Source: Hyphochytrium catenoides (lineage: Eukaryota > Sar > Hyphochytriomycetes > Hyphochytriales > Hyphochytriaceae). From it: a stretch of 13,975 nucleotides of DNA. The stretch's first letter is position 1. Each line of letters begins with the position of its first letter. The notes under the pieces are model-generated. The model saw only the letters and a program-made list of their open reading frames with translations, made no database searches and was not told the DNA's origin. Below, one piece after another: positions 1 through 13,975 of the stretch. The translations under genes and the position numbers were made by a program. The stretch lies in contig FLMG01001451.1 in the NCBI GenBank assembly GCA_900088475.1, forward strand, positions 6,160 through 20,134. The letters run 5' to 3'.

Positions 1-35
<35 letters not shown>

Positions 36-240
36 AAGAGAGAGCGAGCGAGAGAGAGAGCCAGGAGGAGTAGCGACAAGCGAGAGAAAGAGAGAAGAGA
101 GGGAGAGAGATAGACAAGCATAAAGAGGGCTGAGTAGCAGAAGAGAGAGAGGGACGGACCTAGCGAGAAGAAGAGGGGGATGGAAGGTTTGAGGTGACAG
201 GACCGAGAGAGACGCAGGAATCGGAGAGAGGAAGGCAAAC
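1..240. repeat. (AG)n microsatellite and purine-rich tract
   Basis: The window opens with about 16 uninterrupted AG units (1-33). Interrupted AG/GAGA runs continue to about position 240, so the + strand is almost pure purine. No convincing coding frame is seen. The tract is probably the 5' leader or upstream region of the pseudouridine synthase gene, or the tail of an unseen upstream gene. The microsatellite runs off the window edge, so its true length is unknown. Confidence 0.9.
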
Positions 241-288
241 AACTAACAAGAAGAAGAGCTGCCCTGGTTAAGCTTAACTAGCAGCGGC

Positions 289-2902
289 ATGGGGAGTAGA
301 GCCATCATGAGGCTCTCACTCCCTTCTTATTCGAAGCTTCCCCTCTGTTATGGGCGGCTCCATCGCAAGAGAAGGCTGTCTTTTGCACCAGGAAGTGCGG
401 CTTGCTCATTTCAAACGGCAAGAGAGAGAGAAGACCCTGAACCCAAGGAAGGAGAGCGGGCAAACAAAGTGCTCTATGTGGATGAAGACTATGTAGGGAC
501 TCGGGTGGACCGGTGGCTGCGATCTATCTTCCCTGGCGCCTCTCAGGCCGTGCTGGAGAAGAATCTCAGGCAGAAACGGATCACACGTGCGGTTGCCGTG
601 CAAGGGGACGGTGGAATAGAAGGCGGCAAGACGAAGCCCCGAAAGCTGAAGGCGTAAGAATGGCAGTCTCTCTACGTCATGGTTCTCTAACCTTCTGTCT
701 CTTTATACGCCTCTGGCGTCTCGATGGTTCGCGGAAGCGGTCTCCTTCTCATTAAGCACCTTCTTTGTCTCTCTCCTCCCTGCATGTCTCTGAACTTCGT
801 AAGTCCGCCAAACGTGCCGTCGCCAACGAGCTTCCTCTTTCTTTTCCATGTCTTCCTCTTCTTTGTCCGTCAAACGCGTCACTGGTGCTCTCGCGTCGAG
901 CTGGTCTATCCCGTTCTTTTGCTTATCCTGGCCTTCTCCTATATTCCTTCCCTTTTTTATGCCAATCTCTTCTCTCTTCTAATATGTCTTCCATGGTCAC
1001 TACCTCTTTCATCTCAGGAGTGATCGACTGGAGGAAGGAGAGAGGCTAGTTATCCAGAGCGCTGTCCTCCGTGAACTTCTGGGCAACAGCCGTTCTCGCT
1101 CTCTTCCTTCCCCTACCAAGCACCTACAGGACGAAGAGAGGAGAGAGAGATTGATGGAAGAAGTAGATCTTCCTGTTATCTATGAAGATGACCAGCTGTT
1201 GGTCATCAATAAAGCTCCTGGTCTAGCCATGCATGTGAGTTTCCGCTATTGATGTCAGTCATAGCGCTTAACATACCTCTTTCTCTCTCTCTTGCTTTCT
1301 TCTCTGTCCCTCTCTCTCTGTCTCTCTCCTCCCTATCTGTTATTTGTCTCCTCGAGATATGTCCTAAATTCCTGTTCTAGAGGCTTCTCCCCTCTCTTTA
1401 GCCTCCAGCACCTGCTTTGCCAGAATCACCTCAGGTTTTGATCACCTTCTCCTTGCTCTCATTGCTTGCTTCTTTGCTCTCAGGCGGGTTCAAAGACAAG
1501 CCTCTCCCTTCTGGACTACCTTGAATCTATGTCCGGAACGGGGGGCTACTCTAAGCTAAGGATAGTCCATAGACTAGACAAGGTAAGACACAAACTTGAA
1601 AGAAGGATGGCACTCTGTCGATTGATGTGACTGCCCCTCTTTCCGATGAGGTCGCTCGGGTTGAGTTATGCCACGTGGAGAGGGGACTCTCTCTTCAACT
1701 TCGACAGTCTTCTCTCTCTCTCTCTTCTCCGCGGCTCTTATCTGTCCCCTCTTTCCTCTTCCTCTCTAGGACACTTCCGGAGCCCTCGTCTTGGCAAAGA
1801 GTCGGACGGCCGCGGAGGCATTGGCCCAAGCTTTCCGAGTTCAGCGGATACGGAAAACATACATTGTAGGACCATTCTTCTACCTTATCTATTCCTTTCT
1901 TTGACACCGTTACGTCTCCATTTTCTATCCACAGCGTGTACTTCTCTGCCAGACCTTTCTCCTCCTGCGTGCCAATTGCTTACTCTCTATGGCTCAAGCT
2001 TCTGTCTCTTTGTGAAGCTAACAGAAAACCCTTCTTATACCTTCCCAGGCCTGCGTAAGATGGCCTCATTACAGAGACGCGCTCTCTAGTGAAGGAACGA
2101 TTGTGCTGAAGGTCCCTTCCGAAACTGGAGGAGGGGCGAGAACGCGAAATCAGGACAACGTCAAGACTTGGAACGGCAGAGAGAGAGAACAGAAGAGAGA
2201 GGAGTCTACAGGCGATCAGGTGGCGCGAACGGACTATGAGGTTATCTATGAGGATCACATGCGAGAAGAACTGTGGCTGAAACTCTCTCCGCTGCATGGG
2301 AAGAAGAGACAGCTGCGTTATCATTGTGCTGGTGCGTACGCGATGTTTCTCTCTCTCTGTTCTTCCCGTTCCTACTTCATCTTCCTCTCCCTCGAGTTTG
2401 ATGTCTCTGTGTCTCTCTCTCCATCACTCTCTGCAATCCTATTCTCTCGTGCGCTGAAACTTCGAGTCTTCACTCGTTGGACGTGACGTGGCTTGATGCG
2501 GGTATAGAGTAACCATAACCCACTTTCCATCTACCGCTCTAACTGTTTCCTCTAACGATCTTGTGACTAACTCTCCGCTCTGGCAATGCAGAGGGCCTTG
2601 GGGCACCCATTCTAGGCGATAAGAAATTTGGTGGCCGTGGTGCTTCCCCGTTCGGCAAGCTCTATTTGCATGCAAGAACCATAGAGATCCCTCTTGAGAC
2701 GCTTTGGGGCAGCGACAGCCGCGGAAATTGGAGACAGGGCAGAAGAAACGTGGAAGCAGAAGAGAGAAGCATCGGGCAGGGCTCTTCTGTTGAAGTCAAA
2801 GATGGAAGATTGAGGGTGATTGCGCCATTTCCTCCTCATTTTCTTCAGAGATGGGTTACATCCGGAAGAGACCTGGACCTCCTGGAGGGCTTAACCCTGT
2901 GA
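289..2902 (+). CDS. RluA-family RNA pseudouridine synthase with S4 domain (6 exons)
   Basis: This enzyme would isomerise uridine to pseudouridine in rRNA, tRNA or organellar RNA; the target cannot be read from the sequence. Exons are 289-653, 1018-1234, 1484-1582, 1770-1865, 2049-2331 and 2592-2902, totalling 1371 nt or 456 aa, with every splice phase agreeing. Residues about 71-134 form an S4 RNA-binding domain (VDRWLRSIFPG...LEEGERLVI) with an insert of about 17 residues near 100-116. The catalytic domain starts near 174 (VIYEDDQLLVINKAPGLAMH). The signature HRLDKDTSG is at 223-231, split across the exon 3/4 junction, with Asp226 the expected nucleophile. Later motifs are HGKKRQLRYH (342-351), LGDKKFGG (361-368) and LHA (379-381). 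The first 40 residues are basic and low in acids, with another Met at residue 7 (position 307), so a mitochondrial or plastid transit peptide is plausible. Residues 280-316 are an extra hydrophilic insert. Introns are pyrimidine-rich; the longest (654-1017) holds nothing recognisable. Family certain; subfamily and compartment unsure. Confidence 0.93.
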
Positions 2903-3326
2903 CATACAAGGAGTCCGTCACACATGAACATGTAGAGGGATAAGATCTTGTACGAGCACAAGCAGGTACACTTCCCAAGCCTTACAGATATAGAAAGGGC
3001 ACACAGGGACAGAGAAGACCCGGGAGGCACCGGTCTGGGCTGGCATCCACTTCGGGACAGCTTCCTGAACTCAGCTACCTCAGTGAGATTCCTACTAGCG
3101 GGTTGATTAGGAGAAGTAACAACGATGCTGCCAGACAAGTGGCAGCCACCTAGCGCTCTTCGGTTGAAGAGACAGAGAGAGTCACGAAGAGAAGACTGAG
3201 CCTGGACCAGAGAGGGAAAGAGATTTATTGGCCCCAAGTGAAGGTCACTCAGAGCTTTGTCCCCAGAAACTGAAAAGGCAAAAATCTTGGCTCATCGAGC
3301 TGCTGCCGCTCTGAAGGAAACCTTCA

Positions 3327-3332
3327 AATAAA
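3327..3332 (+). promoter_or_regulatory. Possible poly(A) signal AATAAA
   Basis: An exact AATAAA lies about 425 bases after the pseudouridine synthase stop codon. It could serve that transcript's 3' end. A single hexamer is weak evidence, and many protists do not need this motif. Confidence 0.25.
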
Positions 3333-3560
3333 CTTCGGAGTCAGTGAAACATATAACCTCTATATTTAAGGCACAGGCTTTAGCGAATGTTTCACTGAGG
3401 TCTATCGTTCTGGAAATTTCCACGAACTACTCCAGGAGAAGGTCTGGGAGAGGTGATCAGTGGTGGGAAGGAAAGACAGGGAGACGCAGGGGATGACTTG
3501 TCAAGAGATTTTATCGAGACAAAGCTAGCGAGACAGAATGAGTAAGAGATATTCCTTTAA

Positions 3561-3785
3561 CCACTCTAATCAATCATAACAGGGCCATACCGAGAGGCAA
3601 ACGAGATACGAGAGGAAGATTCTCATCTGGAAGTCCACATCACATCTCCCCCAGCCCAGGGCATTGAGATCTTCAACCAGACATTGACGAGCACCACTGT
3701 TGGCAAGGTTAACGGCTGGGTAGAAGTGACATCAAGAGGAGCGCTTGCCCTAGAGGTGCAAAGGACAAGAGCAGCTAGGAGCTAG
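3561..3785 (+). other. Unassigned open frame abutting the helicase start; possible terminal exon
   Basis: One + strand frame is open from 3561 to a TAG at 3783-3785. A plausible 3' splice acceptor (ATAACAG, ending 3582) precedes codon 3585. From 3582 the frame gives 67 residues with an amphipathic, beta-strand-like pattern: LEVHITSPP, GIEIFNQTL, VGKVNGWVEVTS, ALALEVQ. It has no in-frame ATG, so if it is coding it must be the last exon of a spliced gene. The nearest upstream donor (GTAAG at 3542, after an open segment from 3399) does not give a matching phase. The TAG ends one base before the helicase ATG. It may be part of an unknown small gene, a relic, or chance. No family is recognised. 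Confidence 0.25.
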
Positions 3786-3786
3786 A

Positions 3787-9352
<5,566 letters not shown>

Positions 9353-9732
9353 AACAAGTTCTCTCTTCCTCGTAGGGCTTCCTAGTCTGTTCTTTGGGTC
9401 GTTTGCTACCACGTTATCTCTCGGTTTGCCTTGACTCTCTCTCTCTCTCTTTGCTTTCCCTCCTCCCTACATTTCTCTTCTTTCCTAGTTCACCTTTCTC
9501 TGCAAATAAAGAAGTAAACACAGCCGCTTTTAGCCCGTGGTTTCTCTCAGTCTCTCTCCTCCCTCTCTCTTCTCTTTGACGTAAGTTGAGGGTTAGGTAG
9601 TGTCTTCTCAATATATAATGACAGATGGGTTGAATGGTAAGCAAAAGGCTTTTGCTTCCTCTAGTTGTGCGCGTTTCCTCCTCTATCGCGACTCTGTCTC
9701 CGCTCTTTATAAGACTTGCTGTCTGGGAGACC
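9353..9732. other. Tail-to-tail spacer between helicase and pescadillo genes
   Basis: These 380 bases lie between the stop codons of two convergent genes and must hold both 3' UTRs. The + strand is strongly pyrimidine-rich, with CT runs near 9436-9452 and 9545-9575. The short open frames here are simple-sequence artefacts. No canonical poly(A) hexamer was seen for pescadillo on the minus strand. Confidence 0.7.
9505..9510 (+). promoter_or_regulatory. Possible poly(A) signal for the helicase gene
   Basis: AATAAA lies about 150 bases after the helicase stop codon on the same strand, a sensible distance for a cleavage signal. No transcript evidence is available. Confidence 0.4.
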
Positions 9733-12700
9733 TTAAGCCTTACGCTGCTTCTTCCCCTGACCTTTTCTCTCTTCTTCTACTCTTTTTCTCTTCTCCTCCA
9801 GCTTGGCGACCTTCTCTTGCTTCTTCTGGATCCCGTGTTGCATGCGGCCATACAGCCTCTTCGCTTTCTTGTTCATCATGTTCACGCGCATCTCGTGCTC
9901 CTCTCGCTCTTGAAGATCTTTCTTTTCCGCCTTAGACAAGAGTTTCTTTGACTCTTTCTTGTCCATTCCACCTTTCTTCTTTGACTTCTGTTCTGCTTCA
10001 GACTGAGAAGTGTCTTCTTCCTCTTCCTCCTCCTCCTCCTCTTCTTCTCCTTCTTCCTCAGTAACAGGCTCGTTCTCTCCTTCTTCTTCCTCTTCGGCGT
10101 CGTCCACTTCGTCCCTGGCCTCCTCTTGCTCCTCAGTAGACGAAGGAGGGAAGACACCTGCTGCTTCATTCTTCATCTTCTCTACTTCCTTCTTGAAGTC
10201 AGGCGTGTAGCCCTCTCGCTCGTCATCAACGAAGGGAGAGAGATGTGGAGGGAGAGGCTTTCCTACTTCATACAGAGAAGCTGGCAGGAGAAAGCTGTGA
10301 TTTGCACTGTCAAAGATCCACTGAGGTTGCACGTACTCCCGACCAAAGTACCTAAGTAGCAACAGGGTGAGAGAAGACTCAGGGCACGAGAGACAGAGAG
10401 CAGAAAGATGACCAGTTGGAGAGAGAGGGAGAGCGATAGAAACGAAAGGAGAGAGAGCCAGCTGAATATCATATAAAAGAAGCTGGTAAATAAACTCCAG
10501 AAGTGAAACTGTGGACAGGAAAGACTGCCCTCTCCGGATAAACTAGTAGCGGGAGTCGGTAGGAAAGCTTCTATTAATGCAGGGGCGGGAGAAGGAGAAG
10601 AGAGAGAGAGAGAGAGAGAGAGGAAAAAGAAAGAAAGAGAGAGAGGCTTACTACCTGTGCCCCTGCACTGGCCTATCACAGATCTGATGGGTGATTCTCG
10701 GATCTTTCACGGTATAAGGAGAACCCTCTCCCTCCCAGCCCACCTCTCCTCCGAGAGATCGTATCACCAGCTCCAGAGGGCCATGTGGGACCTCCCTGGA
10801 GAGGAAGAAGTAGAGCGAGCGGAAGAGTCTGGCCTTTCCTTCAAGCTGCTCACTTTGTGCACGGATAGTGAGCGCCTCTTCATTGCTTGCAAAGGCTGCC
10901 TCTAGAGGCTCTCTCAATGCGTCTTCATCGTCCTCATCGTCGTCTTCGTCTTCTTTGAAGACAAGGTCGTCCTCTTCATCTGCTTCCTCCCTTTCTGTGA
11001 TCTCCTGAAGCTTTGTCCCTAGACTCTTCAGCAGCTTCTTGCTCTTCTTTGCGCTAACAGCGGGCTTGGACGAGTGAGAGTTGCCATCCTATAAATAAAA
11101 TGCACCACGAGGAACGGGTAGAAGAGAGAAACGGTGTAAGTCTAAACACCGAGTTGTTTAGATAAGCCATGGAGTGAAGGGAAAGGTAGACTGAAAGGTG
11201 AGGAGAAAAGGCCATTGCTTACCTCTTTGTCAGTTACTGGGCCCTCATCCTCCTTGTCAGGTCCTCCCGCTCCCGCCTGGGAGATAGCTTCTAGCTTAAG
11301 AGACGCCAGCTGAGCGCCTAGGGACAAGAGAAGGTAAGCAAGGTTTTATTATCAACGAGCGAGCTTCGTCCTTTTTGAGAGTGCCGCTCTCCTCACTACC
11401 ACCAGAATCTCTGCACTTCTTTTTACCAATACTCTCCACCTCCCCCTCTTTCGCAGTCTCTTTCTCTCTTTCTCTCTTTCTCTCTCTGTCTCTTTTCTCT
11501 CTCTCTCTCTCTGTCTTCCTCTCTCTCGTTTTTCTTTTTTGCTGTTTTGTTCCTCTATTGTTGTCTCTCTCTTTCTTGTTGCTTCCCCCGTCATGAAAGA
11601 TCATTCACCTGCTGCGTCCAGCTTTAGGTCAATGGCAGGTGGGTAACTGATGCCTAAGTCGCTATAAAGCTTGAAGTTGACAAACTTGATGAGACACTCG
11701 TAGAACTCTAAGAACGTCAGCATCACTCTGAAGTCCACATCCTTCGGTAACGTCGGTGGGAAGGCGTGAGGAACCAGCCACGTGATCTCTTGGCCCATAA
11801 TGTTGGCTTGATAGTAAATTCCCTTGATAGATACGAACACCTGCTCGGCGAGGTGACGAGACAAGGAGCATGGATGGGTGAGTCATGAAGTGCCGCACCT
11901 CAACTAGATGGAGAAGGACGGAAGAGCCATCAAGTCTGGTTTGACCGACACACTGAGAGAAAGAGAGGTCATAGGACGGAGGAGAGGTGGAGATGTGAAG
12001 ACGACATGAACAAAAGAAAAGAGCTTAAGAGAAGGTGTGCCTTGTGCCTAAAAGAGCTAACAGTTTCGCTTAGGAGCGCTACCCTGCCGTACAAGGCCCA
12101 TGAGATAGGGCAACTGTAAGATATGAGCACATCAGCCAGGCGATGAGGAGAGAGCGTTGGTACCTTGGTCAGGCTGTGTGACCGCGCTATGTAGTTCTGC
12201 CATTCTCTGCACAGCTTTAAGCAGTTTGCTGTTCTCTCAGACTTGATGCGGCCCTCGGCAGGTAGAGCCGCAAAGAGATGGATCATACACAATGCGTCGT
12301 CTAGATCTCCCAGTGCATCTGTGAATTGAGGGTATCTCTCTTTGATGAGATGGTCCAACTCGTAGGTAGGCTTCTTGGCGTCGAGCCGACGGGCCTCAGC
12401 CACATCTTTACGGCCAGCAGCACGACGAACCTATGGCAACAAGGGGCACGTGAGTTGGACAATAACCTTGAGAGTGACGAAGAGGAACGAGATCAAGACG
12501 AACAGAGGAAGTAGAGAAAGATTTTGATAGGTGGAGACAGAGAGAGGTAAGGCTGAAGGCCCATGAGACAGACAGGAGGTAAAAAAGGCAGAAGATAGAC
12601 CACCAAGGGGTAGATGAGCAAGGATAGGCAGGATGTAGGGCTGATACCTTCTTCATAAACGCCTTAAAGTTGCGGAACTTCTCTAGAAGCGGCTCGTGTG

Positions 12701-13270
12701 CGAGGTAGGAGATATCCTTAACATGGTAGTACACCTTGTCCTTGCCATTCGCCTTCTTCTTCGGATCACGCGGGTATATACCTATAGGTCAGAGGCCATC
12801 GCGGCTGTCAAGGAGAGTGCAAAGCCTGCATTGCCTCTACGTTGCATCTACTGGGATGACGTCTTCCATCCTCTTTCTGATCCTCTTTCCCTCTTCTTTC
12901 TTTTTACTCCCCTGGCTTCTCTTAAAGGGATTCCACCATAAGTCCTCGCGTTCCATCAGTCCCTTCCTTTCTCTCTCTTCTTGCCGCTGCATTGCAGAGA
13001 GCCTTGACGCAGCTCCTTGGTCGTCTTCTCTCTCTATATCCAATGCATACATTTGCTTCTCTGCGTGTTCCCCTTTCTCCCTCACGAACTGACTCCTTGG
13101 CCTTCAGATTTCATTATCTGCCTTTGTCTCGCTATGTGTTTATGCTTTAAAGCCCCAGGCGATTGGAAACTAGCTTACCTTTCAGGATGCAAAGCCTTCT
13201 GAAGTCTTTCAAGGTGATCTGAAGTTTCTTTATGCACCGACTACGCGTGATATAGTTGGCCGCTTCACCC

Positions 13271-13306
<36 letters not shown>

Positions 13307-13639
13307 AGGAAGTGAGGCCATGTACATTGCAGAACCTTGGGGAACAATGCAGACACGGAGGACGGAGCGAGACAGAGGGGAGAGGAAAGAGAAGAGCTGG
13401 CCATGGAGAGAGAGCATACGCACGCAAAAAAGAGAAAGAAGGGGATTGGTGGAAGAAAGAGGCGACAAGGAGAGAAAGAAAACATAGTTGAGATGAAGAA
13501 AAAAAGAGAGACATACTTTGTGGCCCTTCTTGTTTTCCTTTCCGAACTTGGCGAGCCTCCTCTTGCTTCCCATAGAGGAAGTCACCTTTGCTTTGATTGA
13601 CTTGCGCTTCTTCTTCCCTTCAACTCTTTTCGTCCCCAT
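9733..13639 (-). CDS. PES1: Pescadillo/Nop7, 60S ribosome biogenesis factor (8 exons)
   Basis: Pescadillo (yeast Nop7) joins Bop1/Erb1 and WDR12/Ytm1 in a nucleolar complex needed for large-subunit rRNA processing. Exons, minus strand: 13639-13517, 13269-13179, 12781-12648, 12430-12164, 11840-11609, 11317-11223, 11088-10655, 10351-9733; 1995 nt, 664 aa, with all phases consistent. The conserved N-terminal domain includes [78 protein letters not shown] and [18 protein letters not shown]. An acidic linker (about 345-370) precedes a BRCT domain at about 398-490 ([32 protein letters not shown]). The C-terminus has PPHLSPF, a Glu-rich run with 11 consecutive Glu, and a Lys/Arg-rich tail ending KKQRKA. 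The N-terminus is basic ([10 protein letters not shown], a possible nuclear signal). Met23 (13573) would give an N-terminus nearer the usual length, but Met1 has better start context (A at -3, G at +4). It is longer than human or yeast relatives (about 590-605 aa). The long introns 2 (397), 4 (323) and 7 (303 bases) hold no recognisable element. Confidence 0.97.
10016..10070 (-). repeat. In-frame Glu-codon repeat in pescadillo exon 8
   Basis: A run of GAG/GAA codons (CTC/TTC on the + strand) encodes a Glu-rich stretch with 11 Glu in a row near the pescadillo C-terminus. Acidic runs after the BRCT domain are normal in this family, but the near-perfect trinucleotide repeat suggests slippage and length variation. 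Confidence 0.8.
10599..10622. repeat. (AG)12 microsatellite in pescadillo intron 7
   Basis: There are twelve AG units on the + strand, so CT on the coding strand. They lie about 30 bases inside the 5' end of pescadillo intron 7, next to an AAAG-rich run. It is one of several AG/CT tracts in the window. Confidence 0.9.
11455..11528. repeat. CT-rich simple sequence in pescadillo intron 5
   Basis: This is an imperfect CTCTTT/CT repeat on the + strand, purine on the coding strand, within pescadillo intron 5. Open frames on either strand here are artefacts of the repeat, giving alternating Arg-Glu or Leu-Ser strings. Confidence 0.9.
13272..13305. repeat. (AG)17 microsatellite forming a splice acceptor tract
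   Basis: There are seventeen AG units on the + strand, read as (CT)17 by the pescadillo transcript. The last unit runs straight into the AG acceptor (13271-13270) of exon 2, so the microsatellite is the polypyrimidine tract of intron 1. Confidence 0.9.
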
Positions 13640-13878
13640 CTTCGCAATGTGTTCTTTCGCTGCGGAATGCTATACTCTCTTTCTGTCACAGGGTCCGCGT
13701 AGTCCAAGGCTGCTGGGAGTTACTTCGTCTTCCGCTGCCGTTCTTGGAAGTCCACCATAAGCTTCCACTGGGTAGAGGAGACTTCCCGATTGCTAGCCAG
13801 GCAGACGACGAGTTCTGAAGACGCCCAGACGCTAAAGTTGGTAAAGAAATCAAGGCGGAGGAGTAGCTTCTCTCAGAC
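13640..13878. other. Upstream region of pescadillo, possibly a shared divergent promoter
   Basis: This stretch lies just before the pescadillo start codon on the minus strand. No TATA box or clear coding exon was seen. Open frames on both strands here match no family I recognise. If the ATG at 13879 starts a gene, this would be a bidirectional promoter of about 240 bases. Confidence 0.4.
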
Positions 13879-13891
13879 ATGGGAAAGAAAG
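13879..13891 (+). CDS. Possible first exon of a divergent gene (MGKK...)
   Basis: ATGGGAAAGAAAG is followed directly by GTGTGT, a possible weak donor. Many nuclear and ribosomal proteins begin MGKK, and tiny first exons are common in such genes. Without splicing the frame stops after 9 codons. Nothing downstream in the remaining 84 purine-rich bases confirms it. Confidence 0.15.
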
Positions 13892-13975
13892 GTGTGTTGA
13901 GAGACTGACAAGGGACAGGAAGAGAGACGGGGGGGAGTCAGGAAGACAGAGAGAGAGAAAGAGAGAGAGACAAGG
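13892..13975. repeat. Purine-rich end of window
   Basis: The final bases are AG-rich simple sequence, like the window start and many introns here. No gene is seen. If 13879 is a real start codon this would be its first intron. Confidence 0.6.

Larger units (their letters stand above)
2903..3786. other. Unassigned stretch between pseudouridine synthase and helicase
   Basis: No gene could be assigned in these 884 bases. They should contain the 3' UTR of the pseudouridine synthase and the promoter and 5' UTR of the helicase. Composition is more balanced than in the introns. Three short + strand open segments read like protein: about 2994-3151, 3265-3330 and 3561-3785. They cannot be joined by obvious splice sites into one frame. 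The minus strand also has a 130-codon ATG frame (3237-2845) with no recognisable domain that runs over the end of the pseudouridine synthase. A TATA-like TATATTTAAG is at 3361-3370. Confidence 0.6.

Noticed and set aside
1-33. (AG)n at the window edge as a telomere or CRISPR-like array
   Set aside because: A plain dinucleotide repeat with no spacers or telomeric unit. Similar tracts occur throughout the window.
1980-2324. 114-codon minus-strand frame
   Set aside because: It is antisense to exon 5 of the pseudouridine synthase, whose sense frame has family motifs and correct splice phases.
2845-3237. 130-codon minus-strand ATG frame
   Set aside because: It overlaps the end of the pseudouridine synthase exon antisense, shows no recognisable domain, and has Ser/Leu-rich composition typical of shadows here.
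9634-9951. 105-codon Leu-rich + strand frame resembling a membrane protein
   Set aside because: It is a shadow of the pescadillo C-terminal exon read on the wrong strand plus CT-rich spacer. The hydrophobicity comes from CT repeats.
11296-11604. 102-codon minus-strand frame of Arg/Glu/Lys repeats
   Set aside because: It is produced by the AG-rich tract of pescadillo intron 5. The real exons on either side join in phase without it.
12837-13085. 82-codon minus-strand frame rich in Arg, Glu and Lys
   Set aside because: It lies wholly inside pescadillo intron 2, whose length is not a multiple of three. Its composition comes from AG-rich filler.

Overview
This window is nuclear DNA from an intron-rich eukaryote. 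Three protein genes can be rebuilt exon by exon. In each one the splice phases close exactly and the joined reading frame matches a well-known family from start to stop: a RluA-family RNA pseudouridine synthase (6 exons, 456 aa), a DEAH-box RNA helicase of the Prp43/DHX15 family (15 exons, 710 aa), and pescadillo/Nop7 (8 exons, 664 aa, minus strand). There are 26 introns of 134-444 bases. All have AG acceptors, and all but one have GT donors. Introns and spacers are full of purine-only or pyrimidine-only simple sequence, chiefly (AG)n/(CT)n. This style suggests a protist, perhaps an alveolate or other alga, but the sequence alone does not settle the lineage. Nothing bacterial, viral or mobile is seen.

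Layout: 1-288 is a purine-rich leader with an (AG)16 microsatellite. The pseudouridine synthase lies at 289-2902 (+). Next comes an 884-base stretch (2903-3786) that I could not assign, containing an unexplained open frame that ends one base before the next start codon. The helicase lies at 3787-9352 (+). A 380-base pyrimidine-rich spacer separates it tail to tail from pescadillo at 13639-9733 (-). The last 336 bases hold the pescadillo upstream region and possibly the tiny first exon of a divergent gene.

How the genes relate: in yeast and animals Prp43/DHX15 works both in spliceosome disassembly and in ribosome assembly, and pescadillo/Nop7 is a pre-60S assembly factor, so these convergent neighbours share ribosome biogenesis. 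The pseudouridine synthase has a basic N-terminus that could target an organelle and need not belong to the same pathway. I found no undescribed system. The most useful leads are the unassigned stretch before the helicase, a GC-AG intron inside the helicase, the two-part purine-then-pyrimidine introns, a (CT)17 microsatellite serving as a splice acceptor tract, and a changed second catalytic-domain motif in the pseudouridine synthase.
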